In this document: one piece after another, positions 1-8,289 of the stretch
How positions within the stretch are numbered: position 1 is the first letter of the stretch
Layout: each line of letters starts with the position of its first letter
Assembly: GCA_017435865.1 (NCBI GenBank)
Contig: JAFSEF010000080.1
Coordinates: forward strand, 1-53,553
Direction of reading: 5' to 3'
From: Clostridia bacterium
GTDB taxonomy: Bacteria; Bacillota; Clostridia; Oscillospirales; Acutalibacteraceae
DNA: 53,553 bases
Position numbers and translations under genes: made by a program
The notes under the pieces: model-generated
Seen by the model: the letters and a program-made list of their open reading frames with translations, nothing else
What the model was told of the DNA's origin: nothing
Database searches by the model: none

Positions 1-268
1 AGCCTTCCATAGCTTCTTCTGCAGTTGCAGTAGGATCAATATGTTCAAAGTGGCCGGGTACTTCAACACCTTCATAAACAACCTTACCACCGACAAGATT
101 AATTTTACTTAATGGTTCGCCATAATAAATTTCTCCTTCAGCAGTAGGCCACTCTGTAACATGTGTTGCTTTCAATGCTATTTGTGTTGCCGCACTTGCA
201 AAGATCGGAATGCAGGAAAGAAGCATGAGCGCGATCAGAACAACGGATAGTAATTTCTTTGTTTTCAT
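1..268 (-). CDS. Secreted/surface protein, N-terminal part only
   Basis: The gene begins at the ATG at 268 and runs leftwards out of the window, so only 89 residues are seen. The start follows an AAAGGA ribosome site. The protein opens with a Sec signal peptide (MKTKKLL, a hydrophobic core, and a probable cleavage after ASA near residue 26), then a short beta-type segment with EGEIYYGEPLSKI and YEGVEVPGHF. That segment resembles the small repeated modules of clostridial surface proteins, but I cannot name the family. A possible promoter lies about 140 bases upstream. The function is unknown. Confidence 0.75.
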   Translation of the reverse strand, partial: MKTKKLLSVVLIALMLLSCIPIFASAATQIALKATHVTEWPTAEGEIYYGEPLSKINLVGGKVVYEGVEVPGHFEHIDPTATAEEAMEG

Positions 269-411
269 AAAAAAGTCCTTTCTCAAATGAATTTTTTGTG
301 TGTACTGTTCCTTTTTCCTTTTCGTTTTACTGTGTTTCTCTTGCCCTTTTAAAAATGAGATCTCCATACGCTTTGAGCGATCATCCCCTTTCTGTTGACT
401 GTATACAATGC

Positions 412-442
412 ATTTTAGCACAAAATAACATTCGTTTGTCAA
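412..442 (-). promoter_or_regulatory. Possible promoter for the secreted protein gene
   Basis: On the minus strand TTGACA (437-442) is followed by TAAAAT (412-417). The spacer is 19 bases, longer than ideal, and the start codon is about 140 bases further on. The rest of the 350-base gap 269-618 holds only the terminator at its right end. A 65-codon plus-strand reading frame there has no ribosome site and no recognisable content. Confidence 0.35.
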
Positions 443-554
443 AAAATGCAAAAGCGGTATCGGAATTTGCAAAACGCGCCAAGGCGCATAATTGAAAAAA
501 ACGATCGCGTGTGGTATGATTATATTGGGTAGGTATGTAAAACAGAGTCTTGGA

Positions 555-605
555 AAAAACAATAAAAAACGACCGATCCGGGACAGTGTCTCAGATCGAT
601 CGATG
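555..605 (-). terminator. Terminator after the AAA/RloB-like pair
   Basis: An imperfect inverted repeat (CGATCCGGGACA against TGTCTCAGATCG) is followed on the minus strand by a T-rich run. It lies just downstream of the stop codon at 619. Confidence 0.65.
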
Positions 606-618
606 CAGGTAAATATAT

Positions 619-1398
619 TCAGTTTTCGTCGCATTCCGTTATAATGCCTAATTCAAGCAATGCCATGGAGATCAGTGACAGCAAAGAAAAGGCTCCGTCT
701 GTTTTGTATTTGTTTTGCTGTGCATCATAAGCACCCAATAATACGGGTGCAAGATGATCCGGATCGTATGTATCAAGACCGAATGAATGCAGTCCCTTAT
801 CCATTTCCGTAACTGCATGAAGCAGGTGCTCTTGTGTATTCACATGCTCTGCATTGAAATCAAGCTTTGCAAGCTCCGGCTTGATATCCCGCCCTAAAAA
901 ATACGATTGCAGATGTACATCGTCCTGAATGCAGGACAGCAGATAGCTTTCAACCGCGGGATAACTGAGTAACAGTTGTCCCTGGTTTCCTTTTTCGTCA
1001 CCGTAAGGATCGGTGTATTTCTTCACATATCCGCCTCGCAGCTCATTCGGCTTATAACTCAAAAAATCTCTATCATATAAAAAGAAAACAGGGCAATCCT
1101 CGGGCTTGATATTAAACTCAAGCTTCAGACGGCGAAATAATGCATCCAACGAATCATCTGTCAGTTGCGTTAATTGATTTTTTGGCAGATTCAGTGCAAA
1201 CACGCGGGAATAGGGATTGCTGCCGTAACCGATAAATTCCTCGCAGCCGCGCCGCAATTCACGCACCTCATATTCCAGAATATCGGAAAAAATTTTCTTT
1301 AACAATCTGAGCTCCGTGCCGCCGTCCTTTCTGCCGCCCTCAACAACAAAGATCACATTTCCTATATTCCGGGCTTTGTCAATCTTATAGCTCTTCAT
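619..1398 (-). CDS. RloB/DUF4435-like TOPRIM-type protein, partner of the AAA ATPase
   Basis: A 259-residue cytosolic protein with a TOPRIM-like acidic layout: VVEGG with Glu20 and TEL with Glu29 near the N terminus, FFLYDRDF with Asp109 and Asp111, and YPAVESYLL with Glu150. This order resembles RloB and DUF4435 proteins, which pair with AAA15-type ATPases in anti-phage or abortive-infection modules (RloA/RloB; AriA/AriB of PARIS). That class of role is inferred, not shown. The ATG at 1398 was chosen over one ten codons upstream because it overlaps the ATPase stop by 14 bases, which suggests translational coupling. Which of the related families it truly belongs to is open. Confidence 0.6.
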   Translation of the reverse strand: MKSYKIDKARNIGNVIFVVEGGRKDGGTELRLLKKIFSDILEYEVRELRRGCEEFIGYGSNPYSRVFALNLPKNQLTQLTDDSLDALFRRLKLEFNIKPEDCPVFFLYDRDFLSYKPNELRGGYVKKYTDPYGDEKGNQGQLLLSYPAVESYLLSCIQDDVHLQSYFLGRDIKPELAKLDFNAEHVNTQEHLLHAVTEMDKGLHSFGLDTYDPDHLAPVLLGAYDAQQNKYKTDGAFSLLSLISMALLELGIITECDEN

Positions 1399-2515
1399 AT
1401 ACAGGCAAACCCTCAAACATACCGCCAAGGTACATTTTTTCCATATTCTGTGCTTCTCTCGGTTTGAATTTCGAGAGCTTGTTCACCTGACTGCCTTTTG
1501 AATCCTTAAAGGTGATCAGATTGATCTGATCCGGACGGAAAACGGAATTGGAGATCAGGTTGGTGTGATGCGAAGTTATGAACAGCTGAGAATCCTTTGC
1601 ATTCTTCATGAAGAACCTGATTATTTTCTCAGCCAGCTTATTGTGAAGACTGTTTCCGAATTCATCAAAAACAAGCATTCCGGGATTTTCAATAACACCG
1701 ATTAAGCTCGGCAGCATATCTGCAAAAACCTGATTGCCTTGCGATTCGTTGAAAAATGTATTCGGAATCGGAAAGCTCTTTCGTTTCAGGAAAACACTTT
1801 TTTTATTTGAACCGAGTGTAACCGTCAAGCCTTCTCCTTCACTTTGTGAACCGTATTCTATAAAGAAATCATAATTGAAATCATCAAGATATTGATTGAT
1901 TTTTTCAACACCGTTTTCTTCTGCATATTTTGTAATGCTTTTTCCCCAAGGTGCTCCTTGGTTGTAGCCGTCAATGCAGTATGAGTTGAAAAAGAAGTCC
2001 ATCAGCTCACGAAGCACGGGTTCTTGCGGAAAGCGTCCCGTGTTGAAGGAGGCCGTGCGCAGGAATAAGGTATCACCGTCCAACTGATTGTCAACGGTTA
2101 CGGTGTCTTCAATTCTCAGTTCTCCGGTGCTGCCGCTTCTTTTCAACACGGTAATATTGTCGATCAGCAGATCCTCCGACAGCTTCTTTGTCAGAATATT
2201 GTATTCGATTTTATATTCGACCTTTTTACCGCTGAATGCAAATTCATATTCTACGGTAGTGATCGCATTTTTTGCAAACATGCAACGATAGCTTTCAAAA
2301 CGCACACCATCGCCCTTTATCAGCTTAATAATAAAAGCAATGCCATTCAGTGCATTTGATTTGCCGGACGCATTCGGGCCGATAAACAAGGCGCCCTTGA
2401 GCATGTCATTGCAGACATTTGTTTCACCTAAAACAGAAGACTTTGTCGCTGTGAAATCGAATGCCGTTCGTTCCGAAAACGATAAAAAATTGGTCAGATA
2501 CATTTTTGTAAGCAT
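1385..2515 (-). CDS. AAA15/AAA_21-type ATPase (RloA-like)
   Basis: A 376-residue SMC/OLD-like ATPase. Its Walker A is GPNASGKSN at residues 46-54. The C-terminal half carries a Walker B with DEFGNSLH (MLVFDEFG) followed by a FITSHHTNLI H-loop, which is the usual AAA15 order. The N terminus MLTKMYLTNFLSF is typical of the family. ATG 2515 follows AAGGAGGG. It is the first gene of a two-gene unit with the RloB-like protein, and it is divergent from the response regulator at 2635. Proteins of this kind usually act as the sensor or motor half of defence systems. The defence role is inferred from the pairing. Confidence 0.75.
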   Translation of the reverse strand: MLTKMYLTNFLSFSERTAFDFTATKSSVLGETNVCNDMLKGALFIGPNASGKSNALNGIAFIIKLIKGDGVRFESYRCMFAKNAITTVEYEFAFSGKKVEYKIEYNILTKKLSEDLLIDNITVLKRSGSTGELRIEDTVTVDNQLDGDTLFLRTASFNTGRFPQEPVLRELMDFFFNSYCIDGYNQGAPWGKSITKYAEENGVEKINQYLDDFNYDFFIEYGSQSEGEGLTVTLGSNKKSVFLKRKSFPIPNTFFNESQGNQVFADMLPSLIGVIENPGMLVFDEFGNSLHNKLAEKIIRFFMKNAKDSQLFITSHHTNLISNSVFRPDQINLITFKDSKGSQVNKLSKFKPREAQNMEKMYLGGMFEGLPVYEEL

Positions 2516-2538
2516 CGTGATGCCCTCCTTATATAATT

Positions 2539-2567
2539 ATAATAGCTGATACTATGGTTTTTGTCAA
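2539..2567 (-). promoter_or_regulatory. Promoter of the AAA/RloB-like pair
   Basis: On the minus strand TTGACA (2562-2567) and TATTAT (2539-2544) are separated by 17 bases, ending 23 bases before the ATG at 2515. Confidence 0.7.
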
Positions 2568-2573
2568 TATTAT

Positions 2574-2618
2574 GTGTAATTTTTTTACACATATAATGTA
2601 AATATTTTACACAAATAT
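2574..2618 (+). promoter_or_regulatory. Direct repeats and -10 box before the response regulator
   Basis: TTTTACACATATA (from 2583) recurs as TTTTACACAAATA (from 2605), offset by 22 bases, about two helical turns. A TATAAT box (2592-2597) lies between the copies and has no clear -35. GTGTAA/TTACAC at 2574-2590 also forms an inverted repeat. LytTR regulators commonly bind direct repeats with this kind of spacing, so autoregulation is plausible. Confidence 0.45.
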
Positions 2619-2634
2619 GAAAGGAGCGATTTTT

Positions 2635-3702
2635 TTGAACATTGCCATTGCGGATGATGACAAGGCCATGCGGTCGCAGATGGTTTTGCTTGTCAGAAAT
2701 TTTATGCGCGAAAAAGAGCAGATGTATGATATTTTTGAATTTGCCGACGGTGAAAGCCTGGTCCGTTCGGGCATTGTGTTTGACATTGCCTGCATCGATA
2801 TGCAGATGCCCGGCATGAGCGGTCTTGCTTGCGCCAAACATATTTTGGAACGCAACGAAAACGCATTGATTCTGATTATTACCGCCCACCCGCAGTATCT
2901 GGATGAGGCCATGGAAATCAGTGTTTACCGCTATCTGTCCAAGCCTATTGATCCACAGCGGTTCCGCAACGGTCTGTGCGCGGCCGTGAATCGGTATTAT
3001 CAGATCGTCCAGCCGGTTGTTTTTACCAATGAGGACGGCTGCTACAGGATCAGCTCTGCCGATATTCTGTATCTTTATATTGATAAACGCAATGTAACCC
3101 TCGTGACGCGCATGGGAGAGCTGCCTACCCGGAAAAACATGGAATGGTGGAAAAATACCCTGCCTGCCAATCTGTTTTCGCAGGTGCATAAGAGTTTTAT
3201 GGTCAATCTCAGGTATGTGGTCGCTTACGATAAAACAAGCATCACCCTGCAAAACCGATCGGGAAAATATACCGTTTTCTGTTCCAGACGCTATTACACG
3301 CAGTTTAAGAACGATTTTTATGCTTACCTGAAAGGAACAAATGTTTGGTCGGGGGGGGGGTACATAAATGACTGTTATTGCATCATTCTTCTTTTATCTG
3401 ATGGAGATTATTGCCTGTTTCTTGTTTTTCGAAAATGTCGGCAGCCGAAAAAAGGAAAGCAGCTTTCGCAATTATCGCGTGCCCGTTGCCTATGTCGCTG
3501 TGTTTGCCGTAAACTTTGCGGTTTATTTTTTCAATATACAGTATCTCAACCTTGCCGTTTTTGCGTTGGGCTTGCTGTTTATTTCTTTTTTCTGCTACGA
3601 AATCAAAAAGAAAGCAGCGGTCTTTTTCTCTTTGATGCTGACGGTGTTTATGATCGTTTCGGAATTGATTGTGGTGTCTTTCTTTACGGTCTTTCTGCAT
3701 GA
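2635..3702 (+). CDS. LytTR-family response regulator (reading frame runs on after a poly-G tract)
   Basis: The start is the TTG at 2635, eight bases after AAGGAG, rather than the ATG at 2617 that precedes this site. Residues 1-120 are a receiver domain with IADDD at the N terminus, phosphoacceptor Asp55 in CIDMQMPG, and the SKP lysine motif. Residues of about 125-238 form a LytTR DNA-binding domain (VHKSFMVNLRYV is typical). The family is normally about 240 residues and would end at 3351-3370. Here ten G bases (3351-3360) keep the frame open for another 115 residues of Cys-rich, unlikely sequence laid over the kinase gene. With one G fewer the frame stops at once (TAA), and with one more it stops at a TGA overlapping the kinase ATG. 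The tract may vary or be a sequencing error. Confidence 0.8.
   Translation: MNIAIADDDKAMRSQMVLLVRNFMREKEQMYDIFEFADGESLVRSGIVFDIACIDMQMPGMSGLACAKHILERNENALILIITAHPQYLDEAMEISVYRYLSKPIDPQRFRNGLCAAVNRYYQIVQPVVFTNEDGCYRISSADILYLYIDKRNVTLVTRMGELPTRKNMEWWKNTLPANLFSQVHKSFMVNLRYVVAYDKTSITLQNRSGKYTVFCSRRYYTQFKNDFYAYLKGTNVWSGGGYINDCYCIILLLSDGDYCLFLVFRKCRQPKKGKQLSQLSRARCLCRCVCRKLCGLFFQYTVSQPCRFCVGLAVYFFFLLRNQKESSGLFLFDADGVYDRFGIDCGVFLYGLSA
3351..3360 (+). repeat. Homopolymer of ten G
   Basis: This run of ten G lies at the junction of the response regulator and kinase genes. It sets where the regulator ends, and it occupies the place of the ribosome binding site of the kinase, whose ATG is seven bases further on. 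Confidence 0.95.
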
Positions 3703-4675
3703 GGAGCTGCCGCCGGTGCAGGATAATATGTTGGTGTGGGCGATTCAGGGCGGTATGAGCAAGCTGATTTACTTTTTGCTTGTTTTCGTTTGCGCTAAGG
3801 TGTTTGCAGGCAAAGAGCACCTGCAGGAAACGGACAAATTTTTGTTTGCCCTGACCTTGTTGCCGCTTGCGACCGTGTTTGTGCTCAATTTTCTGTTTTA
3901 CTACGAACTGCATTGCGGATTTGAAGAACCGTACAAAATCGGCTTGACGGTCAGCGCGGTGGGGCTGCTGATTGCCAATATCGTTGTGTTTGCGGTCTAT
4001 GATTTTGTGCAGCGAAGCAACAGCGAAAAGCTGTTTTTGCAAACGGAAAACGAGCGCAACCGAGCCCGCATTGCGTATTACGAGTTTATTACAAGTCAAT
4101 ATGAAGACCGTAATATTCTTATTCACGATATCAAACGACATCTGTACAGCCTGGAAGCAGTTGCAAAAAACAGCGATAATGATGCGGTGGTACGTTATAT
4201 TGATTCTATCCGTGATGATTTTAATCTGGAGCAAACCAATCATTTCAGCGGCAACCGGCTGCTGGATGTTATTCTGAATCGCTATTCACTCATTTGCCGT
4301 CAGAACGGCATCCGCTTTTCTGCGGAGATCGGTAACATTCCGACGGGGAGTGTAAATGAAACGGATCTGACAGCTTTGTTCGACAATCTTCTTGAAAATG
4401 CCGTTGAAGGCACAAGGTCATGTGCTGATCCCTTTGTACGCCTGACTGTGCAAAACAGCAATGATCATTTTTTGTTTGTGCAAATAATCAATTCCTGCAA
4501 AGACAGACCGGTTTTTGATAAAAAAGGAATTCCGAAATCGAAGAAAAACGGAAAACAGCACGGTTGGGGCATAAAAAGCATTCAAAAGGTCATTGACAAG
4601 CATGACGGCGAACTGAAATTTGTGTACCATGAAAGTGAAAACTCTTTTGAAACGCAATGTGTGATAAAATTGTAA
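3368..4675 (+). CDS. AgrC/GHKL-type sensor histidine kinase
   Basis: A 435-residue membrane kinase. About six hydrophobic segments fill residues 1-215, followed by a coiled linker, a DHp-like stretch with His253 in LIHDIKRHLYSLE, and a GHKL ATPase domain. The ATPase domain has an N-box (LFDNLLENAVEG) and a late GWGIKSIQKVID G-box. This is the HPK10 layout of AgrC and ComD kinases, which sense peptides. It pairs with the LytTR regulator just upstream. No AgrB or AgrD gene is next to it, so the signal is unknown. The only Shine-Dalgarno-like sequence before ATG 3368 is the G tract itself. Confidence 0.85.
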   Translation: MTVIASFFFYLMEIIACFLFFENVGSRKKESSFRNYRVPVAYVAVFAVNFAVYFFNIQYLNLAVFALGLLFISFFCYEIKKKAAVFFSLMLTVFMIVSELIVVSFFTVFLHEELPPVQDNMLVWAIQGGMSKLIYFLLVFVCAKVFAGKEHLQETDKFLFALTLLPLATVFVLNFLFYYELHCGFEEPYKIGLTVSAVGLLIANIVVFAVYDFVQRSNSEKLFLQTENERNRARIAYYEFITSQYEDRNILIHDIKRHLYSLEAVAKNSDNDAVVRYIDSIRDDFNLEQTNHFSGNRLLDVILNRYSLICRQNGIRFSAEIGNIPTGSVNETDLTALFDNLLENAVEGTRSCADPFVRLTVQNSNDHFLFVQIINSCKDRPVFDKKGIPKSKKNGKQHGWGIKSIQKVIDKHDGELKFVYHESENSFETQCVIKL

Positions 4676-4726
4676 GCAGTTGGCATTGTTTTGCGTATTA
4701 CTTTGTGCAATGTGAATATAATTTTC

Positions 4727-4755
4727 TTGACTTAAATCTCAAAATAGGTTATATT
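4727..4755 (+). promoter_or_regulatory. Promoter of the GPH transporter gene
   Basis: TTGACT (4727-4732) and TATATT (4750-4755) are separated by 17 bases, ahead of the transporter start at 4803. Confidence 0.7.
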
Positions 4756-4802
4756 TATAAAAGGAGCACAATTGCTTACTATGGACCCGGGGAGGAAATT
4801 CT

Positions 4803-6326
4803 GTGAGCGAAGAGAACAAAACGAATGTTGCCGTTGCTGAAGAAAAAGAAGAACTTGCGTTTGGTGCGAAGTTAGACCGTATTTACTGCTCGAACGCAGA
4901 ACGCATCGTGTATACCGTCAAACGAAGCGTGTCAGGTATGAGTCTGGGGAACTTTTCCATGGGATCGGATATTTATCTGTATCAGATTTTCGGACTCAAG
5001 CCTCTGGCACTTGCAAAAGCAAGGGCAGGGCTTACCTTGTTTGATATGCTCAACGATCCGCTGTCGGCGGTCATCGTGGACAGAATGCGAACACGTTGGG
5101 GCAAGTTCAAGCCCTTCCAGTTCGGCACCATCATCCCGAGTACAATGCTTGGAATGTTCAACTGCTTTATGCCGCTGATTGCAATTATGTTCGGCATGAA
5201 TGCGCATGAAAAGCTGATTATGTATATGGCAAGTGCCTATCTGGGGGAGACCATCGGTGCACTGTTCAGCGGTGCAGGCTTCATTGACCTTGTGTTTACA
5301 CCCAACCCACAGGAACGAACGAGTCTGAACACGGCCTCGGAGTTTCTGGCGGATATTTACGGCAAGATACCGAGTCAGATCGCAACTGTTATTTTTGACC
5401 TTGTGGATCACGGGGTCATCAAGATGGATCTGATCAAGGTGTATGTCATTATGAACACGGCCGTGTGGGCAATTACCACCATTCCGAGCTTTATCTGGGC
5501 ATTTATCAGCAAGGAACGTGTGCCGCAATCCATTCAGCCGCCAAAGGCTTCGTCGAGCATTCTTTCGGTGTTTAAAAACAAGCCCTTGCTGATCCATACG
5601 CTTTCGGGCGCAATCGACAATATTCAGATCGGTACGGCCGAATCGCTGTATTTCCGCAATGTGCTCGGACTGAACTCCTTCGGCACGGTCTGGGGTATCC
5701 CGGGCGGCCCGATTTCGTATTACAGCTACATTCTGGCACCGAAGTTCAGAAAACGCTTTTCAACCAAAACGCTGTGGCTGTTGCAAAGAGGATCGATCAT
5801 TATTTCGGAAGGTGCGTTCTTCTTAGTCGGTCTTTCAGGCGGCATGAAGTATAAGCTGTATGCCAGGGTCGGTGTCATGGGTGTGATGTTCATGCTCGGT
5901 AACTGCCTCGAAATGGTGTTCTATGCAACCAAAAAGATCGTCGGCACGGAAATCAGCTACGAAGTGCAGGACTACTGTGAATGGAAAAACGGTTTCCGCG
6001 TGGAAGCGACCACAGGGCTTCTTACCAACTACTGGGGCAAGGTGCAGGGGTATCTGCTGAACCTCATCAACGCATGGATCCTCGAAAAGTGGACGGGATT
6101 TGAATCCGGTGCACTTGCCGTACAAAGCGAAAAAACAAAATTCCGTCTGTTCATCATGGCTTACGGACCGCGTCTGATTCCCGACATTTTGTGTACGATT
6201 CCGATGTTCTTCTATAATATCGACACAAAAACACGCGAAAGAATGTATCTCGAATTGCAGGAGATCCGAATGAAAAAAGCTGCCGAAGTGGAACAACTCG
6301 CAAACGGCGACAATGAACAGAAATAA
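4803..6326 (+). CDS. GPH-family (MelB-like) MFS transporter
   Basis: A 507-residue polytopic membrane protein of the glycoside-pentoside-hexuronide:cation symporter type. The N-terminal half has DMLNDPLSAVIVDRMRTRWGKFKPFQ, cut here into the family motif DPLSA...D and R-x-R-W-G-K-F-K-P, and about twelve hydrophobic segments follow. It probably imports a sugar or glycoside with a cation. The start is the GTG at 4803, preceded by GGGGAGGAAAT. It ends in a short charged tail. It has its own promoter, so co-transcription with the kinase is not required. A second, longer homologue lies at 31267. The substrate cannot be told from sequence. Confidence 0.8.
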   Translation: MSEENKTNVAVAEEKEELAFGAKLDRIYCSNAERIVYTVKRSVSGMSLGNFSMGSDIYLYQIFGLKPLALAKARAGLTLFDMLNDPLSAVIVDRMRTRWGKFKPFQFGTIIPSTMLGMFNCFMPLIAIMFGMNAHEKLIMYMASAYLGETIGALFSGAGFIDLVFTPNPQERTSLNTASEFLADIYGKIPSQIATVIFDLVDHGVIKMDLIKVYVIMNTAVWAITTIPSFIWAFISKERVPQSIQPPKASSSILSVFKNKPLLIHTLSGAIDNIQIGTAESLYFRNVLGLNSFGTVWGIPGGPISYYSYILAPKFRKRFSTKTLWLLQRGSIIISEGAFFLVGLSGGMKYKLYARVGVMGVMFMLGNCLEMVFYATKKIVGTEISYEVQDYCEWKNGFRVEATTGLLTNYWGKVQGYLLNLINAWILEKWTGFESGALAVQSEKTKFRLFIMAYGPRLIPDILCTIPMFFYNIDTKTRERMYLELQEIRMKKAAEVEQLANGDNEQK

Positions 6327-6338
6327 GTGAATAAACAA

Positions 6339-6369
6339 AAAACGGAGCTGCTCAGTACAGCTCCGTTTT
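6339..6369. terminator. Bidirectional terminator
   Basis: AAAACGGAGCTG pairs with CAGCTCCGTTTT around a 7-base loop. It sits between the convergent transporter and kinase genes and has A and T runs on both sides. Confidence 0.85.
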
Positions 6370-6406
6370 CGTTGTATCCGGATAATTTCAGTTTTTTTTG
6401 TTCTGA

Positions 6407-7318
6407 TCAGTGCATCTGCAGAATTTCCTGCACGGTGGGAATGGAGTTTTCTGCTCCCATTCTGCTGACCGCAATGGCACCTGCTTTGTTGCCCATGTCA
6501 CAGGCATTGCAGATGTCACCGTTTTTTATGTATTCCAGTGCCATTACAGCCGTAAAACAATCGCCTGCCGCTGTGGTGTCAACAACATTTGTTTTATAAG
6601 GCGGAAACAGTTTCAGCTCTTTGCCGTCCCATAAAGAGCAACCCTTGGCACCGAGTTTCAGTACAATGTATTTTGCCTTGCTGCGTTTTTGCAGTATTTC
6701 AGATGCTTGCAGAATGCTTTCTTCATCGGCAGGAAGAATCCCCGTGAGTGCCTGCGTTTCACTTTCATTGGGGGACAGAATGGTTGCACCCTGCATTTTT
6801 TCGAGGCACAGGTTTTTTGCAGGACCGCAATCAATCACGGTCGTTATATTGTTTTTGACCGCATGGTTGACACAGGCAATGATAACATCTTCATTGGTTT
6901 CAAACTGCAAAAGTAAAAGATCTGTGTCCGGTCTGATGGCACTGACCGCTTTTACGGGATCTATTTCAGCATTTGCACCCTCATAAACCACGATTCTGTT
7001 TTTGCCGTCGCCGTCGATCAGAATGGCTGCAAGTCCGGTCTGTGAACCGTCTGTTGCGACATCGGAAACGTCAATATTGTTGTTTTTTAAATTCTCAATC
7101 AGTTTCTTGCCGTTGGCATCGTCGGCAACTTTGCCGATCATTTTCACCTTTGCACCGACTTTTGCCAATGCACACGCCTGGTTTGCTCCTTTGCCACCGT
7201 TGGCATATCCGTAAGTGGAACCGAGTACATTTTCACCTGTTCCGGGTACTTTCGGCATATTGAGAATCATATCCATGTTGATGCTGCCGACCACTGTGGC
7301 ATGAATGTTGCTGTACAT
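6407..7318 (-). CDS. rbsK: Ribokinase-like PfkB carbohydrate kinase
   Basis: A 303-residue cytosolic sugar kinase. The N terminus has VVGSINMDMI and the ribokinase glycine patch GYANGGKGANQA, which binds the sugar. Near the C terminus DTTAAGDCFTAV carries the catalytic Asp of the PfkB signature. The expected reaction is ATP-dependent phosphorylation of ribose at O5. Length and motif order match ribokinase better than fructokinase or adenosine kinase. ATG 7318 follows GCGAGGAAAAC. No ribose ABC genes are adjacent. The next gene upstream on the same strand is a phosphatase, and the two may be co-transcribed. Confidence 0.85.
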   Translation of the reverse strand: MYSNIHATVVGSINMDMILNMPKVPGTGENVLGSTYGYANGGKGANQACALAKVGAKVKMIGKVADDANGKKLIENLKNNNIDVSDVATDGSQTGLAAILIDGDGKNRIVVYEGANAEIDPVKAVSAIRPDTDLLLLQFETNEDVIIACVNHAVKNNITTVIDCGPAKNLCLEKMQGATILSPNESETQALTGILPADEESILQASEILQKRSKAKYIVLKLGAKGCSLWDGKELKLFPPYKTNVVDTTAAGDCFTAVMALEYIKNGDICNACDMGNKAGAIAVSRMGAENSIPTVQEILQMH

Positions 7319-7378
7319 ATTGTTTTCCTCGCCCCGTAATATAAATAAGTGTTAAGTGCCGGACTTGACTGATTTTAT

Positions 7379-8140
7379 TTATTGGAGATACAAGTCTCTC
7401 CAGTGCATTTTTCTTTCTTCTGTGATGTTGTACTCTTTGAGAAGAAAATCGTCAAAATCGGCGTAATTTTTAAAGGCAGCGGTATAAGCTGCATTAAATT
7501 GATGCGTATCCACGGTTTCGCAGAATTGTATGACCTCGCGAAGCCGTTTTTCTTTACGCAGAAGCAGCAACAGAAGCTGTGTTTTGCGGTTGTGCCATTT
7601 GACATATTCGTTGCTCAATAAATACTGCTGTACGATCTGCGGAAGGCTTCTGCCCAGGCAATATTCAATCACAGCAGCTGCCATCCCTGTGCGGTCTTTT
7701 CCTTCCGAGCAGTGAAACAGAATGGTTTCGCCTTTGTCAAGGCAAGCGAACAGATGGCTCCATGTCTGTTTTGCAAACGGCATGGATGCATAGACCATGT
7801 ATTTTTGTCTGCGCATTTCTTCAATGCCTTCTCCCTTGAGGGCAAGCACGCGGTCGGTCTGCTCTTTTGAAACAACCACAAGGTCAAATTGCTTGTTGTC
7901 AAAGACAGGCAGGTGGGTGTAGGTGCTGCCAAGCGGCACATAATCGGGTTTGTTGGCAACTTCTTCATCACTGCGAAGGTCAAGCACGGTATTGATGTGC
8001 AGATTGTCAAGCATCCGTTTTCCGTCGTCGGACAGTTCAAACAGGGAAGCCGAACGGATGAGTTTGCCTTGTTTTATTGTTCTTCCGTCATTGCAGGCAA
8101 GACCGCCCATGTCGCGGAAATTATTGGGTTTGTTTTTCAT
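7379..8140 (-). CDS. Tyrosine/phosphoinositide-type protein phosphatase
   Basis: A 253-residue protein with the phosphatase loop HCSEGKDRTG (Cys144 nucleophile, Arg150 phosphate-binding) of the Y_phosphatase3/DSP family. The N-terminal NFRDMGG motif and the KLIRSASLFELSD stretch are also diagnostic of this group. Related enzymes dephosphorylate phosphotyrosine or phosphoinositides. The cellular substrate is unknown. There is no signal peptide, so it is probably cytosolic. It lies upstream of ribokinase on the same strand, 60 bases apart. A strong terminator separates it from oppA. Confidence 0.85.
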   Translation of the reverse strand: MKNKPNNFRDMGGLACNDGRTIKQGKLIRSASLFELSDDGKRMLDNLHINTVLDLRSDEEVANKPDYVPLGSTYTHLPVFDNKQFDLVVVSKEQTDRVLALKGEGIEEMRRQKYMVYASMPFAKQTWSHLFACLDKGETILFHCSEGKDRTGMAAAVIEYCLGRSLPQIVQQYLLSNEYVKWHNRKTQLLLLLLRKEKRLREVIQFCETVDTHQFNAAYTAAFKNYADFDDFLLKEYNITEERKMHWRDLYLQ

Positions 8141-8231
8141 GTGTGATAAACTCCTGTTGATGAATGGACGTAATAATCATTATTATTGCACAATTTGGTT
8201 TGCCTGTCAATTGTATAAAAAATACAAAAAA

Positions 8232-8253
8232 CCTCCCCGCCGAAACGGGGAGG
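8232..8253 (-). terminator. Terminator of the opp operon
   Basis: CCTCCCCG/CGGGGAGG with a 6-base loop is followed on the minus strand by a T run. It lies downstream of the oppA-like stop at 8290. Confidence 0.9.
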
Positions 8254-8289
8254 AAAAACTGTAATTCTTTTTTTAATCAAACGCGTTGA

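Noticed and set aside
298-495. 65-codon plus-strand frame in the first intergenic gap
   Set aside because: No ribosome site, no conserved feature, and a low-complexity composition.
3361-3702. Extended C terminus of the response regulator as a real domain
   Set aside because: The 115 residues after the G tract are the kinase gene read in another frame and have Cys-rich, non-protein-like composition.
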